Shown in pieces: positions 13,757-22,001 of a stretch of 51,613 bases of DNA. Under the pieces are notes generated by a model, which saw nothing but the letters and a program-made list of their open reading frames with translations, ran no database searches and was not told where the DNA came from. Location of the stretch: NCBI RefSeq assembly GCF_000963885.1, contig NZ_BALE01000041.1, forward strand, positions 1-51,613, written 5' to 3'. Both the position numbers and the translations under genes were made by a program. Origin of the DNA: Tanticharoenia sakaeratensis NBRC 103193 (GTDB taxonomy: Bacteria; Pseudomonadota; Alphaproteobacteria; Acetobacterales; Acetobacteraceae). Position 1 is the first letter of the stretch. Each line of letters opens with the position of its first letter.

Positions 13757-14535
13757 GCGCGCGGCGGTGGTCGAAATTCTGGTGGCAGGACTGGCAACGT
13801 GACCCAGCGTTGCGCATGTGCTCGCTCGCAGCGCGTGGGGCATGGATCGAAATGCTGTGCCTCATGGCTGACGCGGATCCTGTCGGGCATTTGCTTGTCA
13901 ACGGCCGCTCGCCGTCGCCACGGCAGCTTGGGGCTGTGCTGGGCTGCGGCGAAAAGGAAGCTGCGAAGCTCCTGGGCGAGCTTGCAGATAATGGCGTGTT
14001 CAGCCGAACCGACGATGGGGTGATTTATAGTCGCCGAATGGTTCGGGATAAGGCCGTAAGCGACGAAGCATCGGCCAACGGGAAGATGGGAGGAAACCCT
14101 CGGCTTAAGAGGGGGGTTAACCCCCACCCCAAGGGTGAGCAAACCGCCCCCCTTATACACCAAGAAGCAGAAGCAGAAGCAGAAGCAGATACCTCACTTC
14201 GTTCGGTAGGCGCGGACGACGCGCCGAAACCGAAATCGGTGCGTGCTTCCCGGCTCCCCGCTGACTGGCAACCCGATCCCGAGCAGCGGCAATACGCCCT
14301 CGACCATGGCGTTGACCCCGGTCGGGAAGCCGAGAACTTCCGGGAATACTGGCTCGCCAAGGCCGGTCAGAGCGCGACGAAAACCGACTGGGGCCTGACG
14401 TGGCGGTCATGGGTTCGCCGATCGGCCGAGCGCGGACCGCAGGGATACCGGCCAGGGTTTGCTCCCAACGCCGACGACCGACGCCGCGCGTCCGACGACG
14501 CCTGGGCCAACGTCCAGATCATCCCGGGGACCTGA
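13753..14535 (+). CDS. Phage replication protein (O/DnaT-like, winged helix)
   Basis: The protein has 260 residues. The N-terminal ~110 read as a winged-helix domain (WSKFWWQDWQRDPALRMCSL, then a helix and wing ending VIYSRRMVRDK). A low-complexity Glu/Ala linker follows (about 137-146). The C-terminal block (LPADWQPDPEQRQYALDHGV, then FREYWLAKAGQSATKTDWGL, then TWRSWVRR) recurs in phage replication initiators that recruit a host helicase. No phage helicase or primase is visible, so the host replisome is probably recruited. The origin may lie within this gene, as in lambda O. Confidence 0.7.
   Translation: MSARRWSKFWWQDWQRDPALRMCSLAARGAWIEMLCLMADADPVGHLLVNGRSPSPRQLGAVLGCGEKEAAKLLGELADNGVFSRTDDGVIYSRRMVRDKAVSDEASANGKMGGNPRLKRGVNPHPKGEQTAPLIHQEAEAEAEADTSLRSVGADDAPKPKSVRASRLPADWQPDPEQRQYALDHGVDPGREAENFREYWLAKAGQSATKTDWGLTWRSWVRRSAERGPQGYRPGFAPNADDRRRASDDAWANVQIIPGT
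14164..14187 (+). repeat. Four tandem GAAGCA hexamers
   Basis: Four perfect copies of GAAGCA encode an (Glu-Ala)n linker inside the replication protein. In-frame slippage would change linker length by two residues. Confidence 0.85.
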
Positions 14536-14538
14536 CCG

Positions 14539-15330
14539 ATGCAGATCGCACATCGCCCCCCGAACGCCGTCGCGGCCCCGCTCGCCTACGTCCCGGCATC
14601 CGGCGAGGTGAAGGCGCTGCTCGATGCGGCCAGCGAGGGCCTGGCCGTCTGGGCCCGGGACCTGACGCCAAGCCGCGTCGTGGCTCTCCGCGACCAGCTC
14701 GCCCGGGTCGAGGCTGCGGCAGCGCCGACGCCGCCCGAGGTCATCGCATCCTGGCTGCACCAGCTCCGGGATTTCGTGAGCAACCCTCCCGCCGATCGCG
14801 CGGCGATGAAGGTCGCGGCCATTGCCGAAACCTGCGCGGATATCCCGATCGGGGCATGGACGCCGGCCAGCCGCATGGCTTGGGTCCGGCAGCCGGATCG
14901 CAACGGCTACCCGGTCGGATCGCGCTGGCCTGCACCCGGCGAACTCCGCGGCGTGCTGCTGCCATTCGCCGAGAAAATCCGGCGCGAGGCCTCGGGACTG
15001 CGCGCGCTTCTCGCCAAGTCCGAGGCGAAGCCCGATTTTGGACGTCGCAAGCCCACGGCCGAGGAACGGGCTGCCGTTGCCGCCCGGGCCGCCGCATTCC
15101 GCGACGAGATCAGCGCCCGGGAAGCCGAGGAGCGCGCCGAGCGAGAAATCGCGGCCATGCTGCCCGACGTGTCGCTGCGTGGCGAAGCGATGATTGCCGC
15201 GCTTGAAGCAGCGCTGCCGAACATGGCACCGGCGTTACAGGCGGTCGCACAGTCGCAGATCGCGATGCACCGGAAAGCGATCGAGATGGCGGCGGCTTTT
15301 ACTGGCGAAGTCGCGGAGAAAACGGCGTGA
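14539..15330 (+). CDS. Hypothetical protein following the replication gene, 263 aa
   Basis: This is a large Ala/Arg-rich helical protein. Residues 70-150 contain PPEVIASWLHQLRDFVSNPP and a segment IPIGAWTPASRMAWVRQPD. Residues 155-215 are a charged coiled coil. Such proteins commonly follow the phage replication gene in alphaproteobacterial phages, and a replication accessory role is inferred. No enzyme motif is seen. Confidence 0.65.
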   Translation: MQIAHRPPNAVAAPLAYVPASGEVKALLDAASEGLAVWARDLTPSRVVALRDQLARVEAAAAPTPPEVIASWLHQLRDFVSNPPADRAAMKVAAIAETCADIPIGAWTPASRMAWVRQPDRNGYPVGSRWPAPGELRGVLLPFAEKIRREASGLRALLAKSEAKPDFGRRKPTAEERAAVAARAAAFRDEISAREAEERAEREIAAMLPDVSLRGEAMIAALEAALPNMAPALQAVAQSQIAMHRKAIEMAAAFTGEVAEKTA

Positions 15331-15683
15331 TGACTACACAAAACGGTACCAATACCGCGACGGATGCGGTACGATCGCCTATGTCCACGAACGCGCTCGC
15401 CATTCGCGACGAACTGCTCCATGTCCCGCATCGGGATCGGCTGCACCTGCACGCCTCGATGATCGCGGCACCCGTCGATTGGGCTGCATCGTGCGCCAGA
15501 ACGCAGCGCGAGCACGCCCCGGGCACAAATGCGCGCGCGAGAGCCCAGCAGAGCCGCGCTGAGGCCGGTGCGGGGGTGGCGATGGGTGTGACTGCCGGGC
15601 GAGGCCATAAAGGCGCTGTGCGGGCTTCTGTGAGCGTCTGTCACGTGAGCCCGGATCCCCAGAATGGAGGAGTTGCGCGATGA
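15327..15683 (+). CDS. Hypothetical protein, 118 aa, uncertain
   Basis: The frame overlaps both neighbours with ATGA-type junctions, which favours a real gene. The second half has unusual composition (Arg, Ala, His), and an internal Met at 15381 (MSTNALAIRDELLHVPHRD) may be the true start. Function unknown. Confidence 0.4.
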   Translation: MMTTQNGTNTATDAVRSPMSTNALAIRDELLHVPHRDRLHLHASMIAAPVDWAASCARTQREHAPGTNARARAQQSRAEAGAGVAMGVTAGRGHKGAVRASVSVCHVSPDPQNGGVAR

Positions 15684-16204
15684 CCGACACCCGCAAACCC
15701 TACGACCCCGCATGGCCGCACGGCTTCGAGACGCGTGACGGCAAAAAGATCGTAGCTCGCTTCTACGGGCCGTTCGGTTTTTATGCGAGGCAGTGGATGC
15801 TCGAGGACGATATGATCCTCTTAACGGATGAAAATGGCCGCTGCCCGGTCAGTGACGGGCCGTCCGATGATGACATCTTCTGCACCCCCGCGCCGGTCGA
15901 GAAGCCGCTTGAGTGCTGGGTGAACGTATATCCAAGCGGAATGGTCATGCACATGGACAGCCGCAGCAACGCTTTGGATCTCGCGGCTAAAGTTTGCCCC
16001 ACACGCGTAGCCGTCCACATGCGCGAGGTCACGGACGAACCTGCAGCCAACGAGCCGGGCGCGTTGAGTGCGGAGCAGGTGACCACCTTGCGTGCAGCTT
16101 TGTCGGATTTGATAGACGCTGCGGCCGACTGTTCCGACCCGATCGACCCGCAGGCCTTTGAGTTTGCCCGCCGTGCGCTCGCTGAGACAAAGGGGCAGCC
16201 ATGA
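15680..16204 (+). CDS. Hypothetical phage protein, 174 aa
   Basis: A GGAGG site precedes the ATG at 15680. The middle contains a segment often seen in small phage proteins (ECWVNVYPSGMVMHMDSRSN, with ALDLA after it). The C-terminal ~60 residues are a helical part with several Asp. Function unknown. Confidence 0.65.
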   Translation: MTDTRKPYDPAWPHGFETRDGKKIVARFYGPFGFYARQWMLEDDMILLTDENGRCPVSDGPSDDDIFCTPAPVEKPLECWVNVYPSGMVMHMDSRSNALDLAAKVCPTRVAVHMREVTDEPAANEPGALSAEQVTTLRAALSDLIDAAADCSDPIDPQAFEFARRALAETKGQP

Positions 16205-16410
16205 CCACCCTCACCGCGCCCCAGCGCCGCGCGCTTCTGTGGCTGGCCGAGACGCCGGGGGAGTGGCGTGCGGCAAATGGCGATCCACATCTTCGGTCTT
16301 TTAGCTCGGACCTCGTGGAATTTAGCGGAACCATGACCTGCTACGGCTGGGCATCCGTAGCGCGCCTCACCCCCGCAGGCATCCAGGCCGCGAAGGAATT
16401 GGCAGCATGA
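16201..16410 (+). CDS. Small winged-helix-like protein, 69 aa
   Basis: The pattern LTAPQRRALLWLAETPGEW, then ASVARLTPAGIQAAKELAA, is that of a minimal winged-helix protein as found repeatedly in phage early regions. It overlaps neighbours by 4 bp on each side. Confidence 0.6.
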   Translation: MTTLTAPQRRALLWLAETPGEWRAANGDPHLRSFSSDLVEFSGTMTCYGWASVARLTPAGIQAAKELAA

Positions 16411-16661
16411 CCCAGCGATCGCAGGACCGTCAGCACACCGGAAAGCGTGGTGCCGCGCAGAGGAAGGCGCGACGGGAGGGGTATGCTGCGGCAGCGGAAT
16501 ATCGGGATCGGTTTAACGCTCCCACAGAAACCGCCCTAGCTGATTGCGTGGATGACGCGGGTATTTTCTACCCGAAGAACCCGCGCATTGCTGGCGCCTT
16601 CCGTCATGGAGCCCACGATTGGGCGCGCAAACACAAGGGGCTGGCCGATGAGGTGGCGTGA
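16407..16661 (+). CDS. Hypothetical small protein, 84 aa
   Basis: The product is a basic N-terminus followed by an Ala/Asp-rich middle (FNAPTETALADCVDDAGIFY). Function unknown. The start overlaps the upstream stop. Confidence 0.6.
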   Translation: MTQRSQDRQHTGKRGAAQRKARREGYAAAAEYRDRFNAPTETALADCVDDAGIFYPKNPRIAGAFRHGAHDWARKHKGLADEVA

Positions 16662-16938
16662 CATCCTCAACCCGTGGGGTGCGCTGCGGGAGGCGCGGGC
16701 GGAGATCGAGCGTCTGAACAAAGGCTACCACAGCCTAAATGAGAACTGGTTCGACGCTCAAAAAGCCGCTCTGCATGCGGGTGGTGTGGCTCGAAGCGCA
16801 ATAATCGAGCGCAATGCCCTCCGCGCCGAGCTTGATCTCTGGCGGCCCAAGCAAATGAATGAGGCGCAGTCAGTCACGTCCAGCAGAGCCCAGTGTGTCG
16901 CGCCGAAGCGGGATGCGAAGGGGAGGTTCGTGGGGTGA
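16648..16938 (+). CDS. Hypothetical coiled-coil protein, 96 aa
   Basis: The start is at MRWRDILNPWGALREARAEI. A heptad-like helix covers about residues 8-60, and the C-terminus ends in a basic AKGRFVG tail common in small phage proteins. Confidence 0.6.
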   Translation: MRWRDILNPWGALREARAEIERLNKGYHSLNENWFDAQKAALHAGGVARSAIIERNALRAELDLWRPKQMNEAQSVTSSRAQCVAPKRDAKGRFVG

Positions 16939-17051
16939 ACGATGAATGGAAGATCGCGCTGGCTACATTAGTCGGCGTCGGCGTGATGATATTTTCAATC
17001 TGCGCCGGAGTTGCGCTTCTAGGCCTAGCCTTCGGGCACGTTGCGCCATGA
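16935..17051 (+). CDS. Single-pass small membrane protein, 38 aa
   Basis: The GTG at 16935 overlaps the preceding TGA and the stop overlaps the next ATG. The peptide contains one strong membrane helix (LATLVGVGVMIFSICAGVAL). Function unknown. Confidence 0.5.
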   Translation: MNDEWKIALATLVGVGVMIFSICAGVALLGLAFGHVAP

Positions 17052-17119
17052 CCGCCCTGCCCGTCGTTGCGTCGTTCTGGTCGCATCGGGCGGCGGATCG
17101 GAAGTGGGGTGTGCGGTGA
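17048..17119 (+). CDS. Possible 23-aa peptide
   Basis: The ATG overlaps the previous TGA and the TGA overlaps the next GTG. Apart from this chain of overlaps there is nothing to support it. It may only serve to carry ribosomes on to the next gene. Confidence 0.3.
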   Translation: MTALPVVASFWSHRAADRKWGVR

Positions 17120-17397
17120 TCGCGTTCCCTGATGTAGACGTGATGCTGTTTCGAGCCATGCCGTTCCCTCTTCCACGCGAGACGGAAAAGCGCTTGGAAC
17201 GCGCCGCGTTGCGGTGGTTACTCAATGAAAGGGCCGAGTGGTCAGCGGCTATCTTATGCGATGGCATAGATGCTCGCTTGGGGGTCATGTCTCTTTTGAG
17301 CCGAGTTCCAGACGCGGTCGAAATGCGTATGGGTGCGCTTGGGATAGAATACCGTCTTACTGATGCGGGGAAAGCTCGAGCTTGGAAGGCTCAATAA
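17116..17397 (+). CDS. Hypothetical winged-helix-like protein, 93 aa
   Basis: A GTG start is inferred from overlap with the upstream stop. The C-terminal two thirds (RLERAALRWLLNERAEWSAA, then VEMRMGALGIEYRLTDAGKA) look like a winged-helix DNA-binding fold. Function unknown. Confidence 0.5.
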   Translation: MIAFPDVDVMLFRAMPFPLPRETEKRLERAALRWLLNERAEWSAAILCDGIDARLGVMSLLSRVPDAVEMRMGALGIEYRLTDAGKARAWKAQ

Positions 17398-17469
17398 AAG
17401 CCACTCATCGTCACCGCAGACATACCGTGACAGCCGTTGCGTTTGCGAGGCGATGGGTGTGGTGCGGGG

Positions 17470-17634
17470 ATGATGCGCGATTGTCTGTTCGTGACTTGGG
17501 TGTTCGGGATAGGAGCTGAGGTTGTTATCCCTCAGCCTCTTGAAGGCGGGATATTTCAACATGCCGTGCTTGGGTTCGCAGTGGTACTACTTGTTCGCGC
17601 GACCGCTAAAGCAGCGAAAATACCGGGCGCATGA
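17470..17634 (+). CDS. Possible small membrane protein, 54 aa
   Basis: Starting at the Met at 17470 the frame gives a largely hydrophobic protein with a membrane segment near the C-terminus (HAVLGFAVVLLVRATAKAAK). An upstream in-frame start at 17437 is less likely. Little other support. Confidence 0.4.
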   Translation: MMRDCLFVTWVFGIGAEVVIPQPLEGGIFQHAVLGFAVVLLVRATAKAAKIPGA

Positions 17635-17644
17635 TGTGGTATTA

Positions 17645-17674
17645 CTGTACTCTCTTTACGACATCGGGTAGAAT
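17645..17674 (+). promoter_or_regulatory. Candidate promoter upstream of the pre-terminase regulator
   Basis: CTGTAC (17645-17650) and TAGAAT (17669-17674) are separated by 18 bp. The -35 resembles the TTGTAC of the proposed late promoters, and the -10 resembles their TAGATT. It lies 37 bp upstream of the gene at 17711. Confidence 0.4.
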
Positions 17675-17710
17675 CATCACTTCCTGACGCAGCTTTTCCC
17701 GGAGCACCGA

Positions 17711-18286
17711 ATGCCAGCCACGCCGACACGAAAGCGCCGCGTCGAGTTTCAGCCTCGGGACGAGTTGGGGCCGACTGCGGAGCGACGCCAGCACCAGGAT
17801 TTTCGCACGACGAATGGCGTGACCCGCGTGGTCACGGGCGTCGAGATCCTGCGCCAGGCGGACGATATTGATGACGATGCTCAGGACGCTGCCTATCGCT
17901 GGCTGTGCGAATTCGTCTGGTCGCAGCACGGGTATCTCGAATATCGCAACCCGCGCGATCCTGATGGCCTGAAGAATGACGCGATCTCGTGGAACCTGAC
18001 ACGGGCCAAGGTGGGCAAGCGGATCCAGATGATCAGCGAGAAGCTCGGGCCGCGCGCGCATGTCCGGCTGGAAATGCTTCTGGTGCAGGAGATGTCGTTC
18101 TCGCGGATCGGGGCTGCGATCTGGCCAGGGATGCTTCGGCAGAACGCGGCCCAGCGGGCTCAGGCGCAATGCGCTCTCGTGCTTGCCGAGCTCCCGGACG
18201 CATATCGTCGCGTTCGGGAGATCGAGCGTCGGGAGGAAGAAGCACGAGCGCAAAAGAAAGTGCTTGTACCTGAACTGCATGCATGA
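17711..18286 (+). CDS. Putative late-gene regulator, 191 aa
   Basis: This is a soluble basic protein. Residues ~115-170 (MLLVQEMSFSRIGAAIWPGM, then QRAQAQCALVLAELPDAYRR) look like a sigma-region-4 or LuxR-style helix-turn-helix. It sits alone, with its own promoter candidate, directly ahead of the terminase genes. That is the usual place for a late activator or antiterminator of Q/RinA type. A TGCTTGTACC motif lies inside its last codons. Function is inferred from position and the likely HTH. Confidence 0.5.
   Translation: MPATPTRKRRVEFQPRDELGPTAERRQHQDFRTTNGVTRVVTGVEILRQADDIDDDAQDAAYRWLCEFVWSQHGYLEYRNPRDPDGLKNDAISWNLTRAKVGKRIQMISEKLGPRAHVRLEMLLVQEMSFSRIGAAIWPGMLRQNAAQRAQAQCALVLAELPDAYRRVREIERREEEARAQKKVLVPELHA
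18257..18270 (+). promoter_or_regulatory. Late-promoter-type motif, copy A
   Basis: AAAGTGCTTGTACC is shared exactly with copy C at 44478-44491, and both are followed by ACTGCA and GCATG blocks. It lies in the last codons of the putative regulator and ahead of the packaging genes. Its -10 (GAAGAT or AAGATT) is poor, so activation by a phage protein may be needed. Confidence 0.5.
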
Positions 18287-18332
18287 GAAGATTCAGATAG
18301 AATAGCCGAACTGCGCAGGTTTCTTGCATCCG

Positions 18333-18620
18333 ATGCCCACCCTCTCGCCAGAACAGAGGATGGGGCGGGCGATGATCGTGCGCATGTTCGAGGATATTGC
18401 GGCCACGCACGTCGCCGAGCGCGGGAATGTCTCTTCCAAGGATCGGCGCGAGGCTATTGCTTTCCTGACCGATGAGGGCGGCCCGATGGCCCATTCCCGG
18501 CAGGACTGGTGTGATCTGATCGGGCTCGATGCGCGAAAGGTTCGCCGAGCAGCGCTGCGGATCCTTCGTCAGGGCACCACGAAGAAAGAATTGCACAGGT
18601 TGATGGATGCCCCGGCATAA
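18333..18620 (+). CDS. Hypothetical protein before the terminase, 95 aa
   Basis: The start is at MPTLSPEQRMGRAM. This small helical protein has a possible HTH (AHSRQDWCDLIGLDARKVRR). It overlaps the start of the small terminase gene by 14 bp. It might be a regulator or a packaging helper. Confidence 0.6.
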   Translation: MPTLSPEQRMGRAMIVRMFEDIAATHVAERGNVSSKDRREAIAFLTDEGGPMAHSRQDWCDLIGLDARKVRRAALRILRQGTTKKELHRLMDAPA

Positions 18621-19131
18621 GCGACTGAGAGACGGGCTGAACGAGAAGCAGATGCATTTCGTCCAGGAGTATCTCATCAGCTTCAATGCGGCAGAAGCCG
18701 CGCGGAACGCTGGGTATAGCAAGCTGTCGGCCAAGAAGATCGGGTTTGAGCTTCTTGAGCGCGAGGACGTGCAGTCCGCCATTCGGGAAGCGATCGAGGC
18801 CCGCGCTCGCCGCACCGAAATCACGCAGGACCAGGTGCTACGCGAGTATGCGAAGATCGCGTTTGGAGACATCCGCGACATCTTCGGCGCTAACGGCGAG
18901 TTGCTGTTTCCGAGAGATTTCTCGGACGGCGCGGCCGGACGAATTGCCGGGATCGAGGTCATCCTCAAGCGGAATGCGGAGACGCAGGAAGTCGAGCGCG
19001 TGGCGAAGGTCACGACCACTGACAAGCTCGGTGCGCTCAATTCGCTCGCCAAGCATCTTGGCATGTTCACAGGTAAGGGCGATGACCAGAAGACGGTAAT
19101 CGTATTCGGCAAGGATGACGAAGCGCTCTGA
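18607..19131 (+). CDS. terS: Terminase small subunit
   Basis: The 174-residue protein recognises phage DNA to start packaging. The N-terminal block is the Terminase_2/XtmA pattern: LNEKQMHFVQEYLISFNAAE, then AARNAGYSKLSAKKIGFELL, then DVQSAIREAIEAR, forming an HTH domain. An oligomerisation part follows (RRTEITQDQVLREYAKIAFG) and a C-terminal strand region that would contact the large subunit. It overlaps the large terminase gene. Confidence 0.9.
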   Translation: MPRHKRLRDGLNEKQMHFVQEYLISFNAAEAARNAGYSKLSAKKIGFELLEREDVQSAIREAIEARARRTEITQDQVLREYAKIAFGDIRDIFGANGELLFPRDFSDGAAGRIAGIEVILKRNAETQEVERVAKVTTTDKLGALNSLAKHLGMFTGKGDDQKTVIVFGKDDEAL

Positions 19132-20431
19132 ATTCCGGCTGACGGATGTTCAGGCGCAGGCAACGAAACTGCTGGGCGGTCCGGCGCGGTCGATCCTGCT
19201 CCGCGGCGGTTCCCGGTCCGGCAAGACGTTCTGTCTGATCCGGGCGGTGGTTGTTCGAGCGCTCAAGGCGCCGGGCTCGCGGCACGGAATTTTTCGCCAC
19301 ACGCTTCAATCGCTCAAAAGCTCGGTTGTCAACGACACGTTTCCGAAAGTCATGGAGCTCTGCTTCAAGGGCGTTGCCTACAAGATCGACCGCCAGAACT
19401 GGGTTGCGGACTTCGCCAACGGATCGTCCATCATCTTCGGCGGTCTGGACGACAAGCAGCGGACAGAGAAGATCCTCGGTCTGGAATTCGCGACGGTCTA
19501 CCTGAACGAAGCGAGCCAGATCAGTTACGGCGCGCGGATGATGCTGCTGACGCGTCTGGCGCAGAAGATCGATCGCATCGACGGTCAGCCGCTGCCGATG
19601 AAGGAGTATATCGACGCCAACCCGCCGACGACGTCGCACTGGCTATATGCGTTGTTCGAGGCCGGAATCGAGCCGAAATCGGGCGAGCCACTGGCCAATC
19701 GCAGCCTCTTTGCGACGATGCAGCTCAACCCGCAGTCGAACGCCCACAATCTTGCGGCCGGGTATCTCGACTCTCTCGAGAGTTTGTCGGAACGCGAGCG
19801 GCGTCGGTTCCTGCTAGGCGAATATCAGTCCGCGGTTGAGGGCGCGCTGTGGCGCCTGGAGATGTTTCGCCGGGCTGGCCCGGTGTCGAATACGGATCTC
19901 AAGCGCATCGTGGTCGCGGTCGATCCGTCCGGGTGCGCCGGCAAGGAAGACAGGCGCTCGGACGAGATCGGCATTTCCGTCTGCGGCATCGATCATCGGG
20001 GCATCGGGCACGTGCTCGAGGACGCCACGCTGCGCGGCGGCCCGGATGAGTGGGCGCGCGCGGCAGTCGCGGCTCATGACCGATGGGGCGCGGACAGGAT
20101 TATTGCGGAGCGCAACTTCGGTGGCGCGCTGGTCGAGAGCAACATTCGGGCAGCGCGCGCAAACGTGCCGGTCAAGCTGGTCACTGCATCGCGCGGCAAA
20201 ACGGCACGAGCCGAGCCTGTGGCGGCGCTCTATGAGCAGGGCCGCGTCGTGCATCACGGGCGCTTCGTGGATCTCGAGGACCAGCTGACGCAGTTCAGTG
20301 CGGCTGGATACCAGGGCGCGAAGTCGCCTGACCGGGCCGACGCGCTGGTCTGGGCGCTGACCGAACTGATGCTGGAGCAGCAGGTCGCTCCAGCACAGTG
20401 GGTGCCGACGAATTTCAATCTTGGTCGCTGA
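19115..20431 (+). CDS. terL: Terminase large subunit
   Basis: The 438-residue packaging motor has an ATPase domain and a nuclease domain. Walker A is GGSRSGKT at 31-38. Walker B with the catalytic Glu is TVYLNE at 127-132. The nuclease acidic residues are D270 (VAVDPSG), E332 (IIAERN) and D406/D409 (SPDRADALVWAL). It is a Terminase_6/XtmB type. The start is set by overlap with the small subunit. Confidence 0.95.
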   Translation: MTKRSEFRLTDVQAQATKLLGGPARSILLRGGSRSGKTFCLIRAVVVRALKAPGSRHGIFRHTLQSLKSSVVNDTFPKVMELCFKGVAYKIDRQNWVADFANGSSIIFGGLDDKQRTEKILGLEFATVYLNEASQISYGARMMLLTRLAQKIDRIDGQPLPMKEYIDANPPTTSHWLYALFEAGIEPKSGEPLANRSLFATMQLNPQSNAHNLAAGYLDSLESLSERERRRFLLGEYQSAVEGALWRLEMFRRAGPVSNTDLKRIVVAVDPSGCAGKEDRRSDEIGISVCGIDHRGIGHVLEDATLRGGPDEWARAAVAAHDRWGADRIIAERNFGGALVESNIRAARANVPVKLVTASRGKTARAEPVAALYEQGRVVHHGRFVDLEDQLTQFSAAGYQGAKSPDRADALVWALTELMLEQQVAPAQWVPTNFNLGR

Positions 20432-20442
20432 AAGGCCGCTCT

Positions 20443-21960
20443 GTGGACTGGCTGGAACTCAAGGCGCAGTATCCGGAACCCGCCGGCCAGCCGCCCCGAT
20501 GCGCCGAGCTGCTCGCATTGCGGCGCGTGCTGGACGGCACGCAGTATGACGATCTGCCCAACCCGTTCTCGCGGGAGAAATCCGGCGCAGGCGAATACAT
20601 CCCGCTCAGCAAGCGGCGCCCGAGCGTCCGGTCAAACCTGTGCAGCGCTGTCGTCGATGAATCGACGTCTCTGCTTTTCGGCGACACGCATTGGCCCACG
20701 ATCAAGGCCGACCATTCGAACACGGCGGACGCCCTCGCCTGCTTCGTCAGAGAAAGCGATCTCCCGGCGCTGATGCTGGATGCGGCACGACGTGGTTCGG
20801 TCGGATCCGTGGCGCTGCTCGTCGAGACCGTGAAGCGGGTGCTGCGCGTTTCGGTGCTGGACACGGCCTATCTCACGCCGGCCTGGGATGGTGCGACGCG
20901 CGAGCTGACCCGTGTCGTCGAGCGATACATGCTGACGGGCCAGCAGCTTGCCGAGGCGGGATTCGAGATCCCGACCGAGCGCATGCAGGTCAAGTTCTGG
21001 TGGCGGCGCGAGTGGGACGACCAGGCCGTCACGGTGTATGTGCCGCAACCGGTCGCGGCAGATGCGCCGGAGCCGGTGATCGATGCGACGCGCAGCGTGA
21101 CGCACGGGCTCGGGTTTGTGCCGATCGTGTGGATCCGGAATCTGGCTCCTGCCTCGCAGGTGGGTGAGCCTGATGGGCCGTGCACGTTCGGCCGCGCGAT
21201 CGATACCGTGATCGAGGCCGACTATCTGCTGTCGCAGGGCAGTCGCGCGCTCAAATACATGTCCGATCCGGTGCTCGTACTGAAGTCTGGCGGGGCTCCG
21301 GGCGGAGCCGCGCACCAGGGCGGTTCGGCATCGGCCCTGAATCTCCCTCCCGAGGGTGATGCGAAGCTGCTTGAGATCAATGGCGCGGCATCCGGCGCGC
21401 TTCTCGAGATGTATCGCGAGCTCCGGGCGCTCGTACTTGAGCAGTTGCACGGCAATCGCGCGCATGCGGACAAGCTGAGTGCTGCTCAATCCGGCCGCGC
21501 CATGGAGATGATGTGCCAGTCGCTGATCTGGCTCGCGGATCGCTTGCGCCAGTCATATGGGGATGGCGGTCTGCTGCCGTTGCTCAAGATGGCCTGCCGG
21601 TTTTCCTCAGCGCTGACCGATGGCGTCCGGATAGGCGGGACCGATCGGAAGTCTCTTGATCCGACCGGGCTTGATCTGCACTGGCCGGACTGGTTCCCGC
21701 CGACCACGCCGGAACTGCTGACGCTGGCCCAGGGGCTGGTTACAGCGGTGGACGGCAACATCCTGTCGAACGAGACGGCGGTGCAGATCTATGCGGCACG
21801 CGCTGGCGTTCCGGACGGCGCCGGGGAATGGCAGCGTGTCTCGGCGCAGATCCGCGACGCAGAGGCGAAGGCAGCGCAAGCCGCTGCTGCCGCAAAGGCT
21901 TCCGATGATCGCAAGGCTGCGATCGTGGGTAACACGCTCTCGCACCAGGTCGAGGCGTAA
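20443..21960 (+). CDS. Portal protein
   Basis: The 505-residue dodecameric head vertex protein follows terL, as expected. A GTG at 20443 with an AAGG upstream avoids the overlap with terL; an earlier GTG (20398) would give 520 residues. Recognisable parts include RRPSVRSNLCSAVVDESTSL near the N-terminus, the crown helix AIDTVIEADYLLSQGSRALK, and SGRAMEMMCQSLIWLADRLR in the stem region, ending in an Ala/Lys-rich tail. It resembles SPP1 gp6-type portals. Confidence 0.88.
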   Translation: MDWLELKAQYPEPAGQPPRCAELLALRRVLDGTQYDDLPNPFSREKSGAGEYIPLSKRRPSVRSNLCSAVVDESTSLLFGDTHWPTIKADHSNTADALACFVRESDLPALMLDAARRGSVGSVALLVETVKRVLRVSVLDTAYLTPAWDGATRELTRVVERYMLTGQQLAEAGFEIPTERMQVKFWWRREWDDQAVTVYVPQPVAADAPEPVIDATRSVTHGLGFVPIVWIRNLAPASQVGEPDGPCTFGRAIDTVIEADYLLSQGSRALKYMSDPVLVLKSGGAPGGAAHQGGSASALNLPPEGDAKLLEINGAASGALLEMYRELRALVLEQLHGNRAHADKLSAAQSGRAMEMMCQSLIWLADRLRQSYGDGGLLPLLKMACRFSSALTDGVRIGGTDRKSLDPTGLDLHWPDWFPPTTPELLTLAQGLVTAVDGNILSNETAVQIYAARAGVPDGAGEWQRVSAQIRDAEAKAAQAAAAAKASDDRKAAIVGNTLSHQVEA

Positions 21961-22001
21961 CCGCCGGCCGATGCCGGCACCACCATAACGATGAGGGACT
22001 G

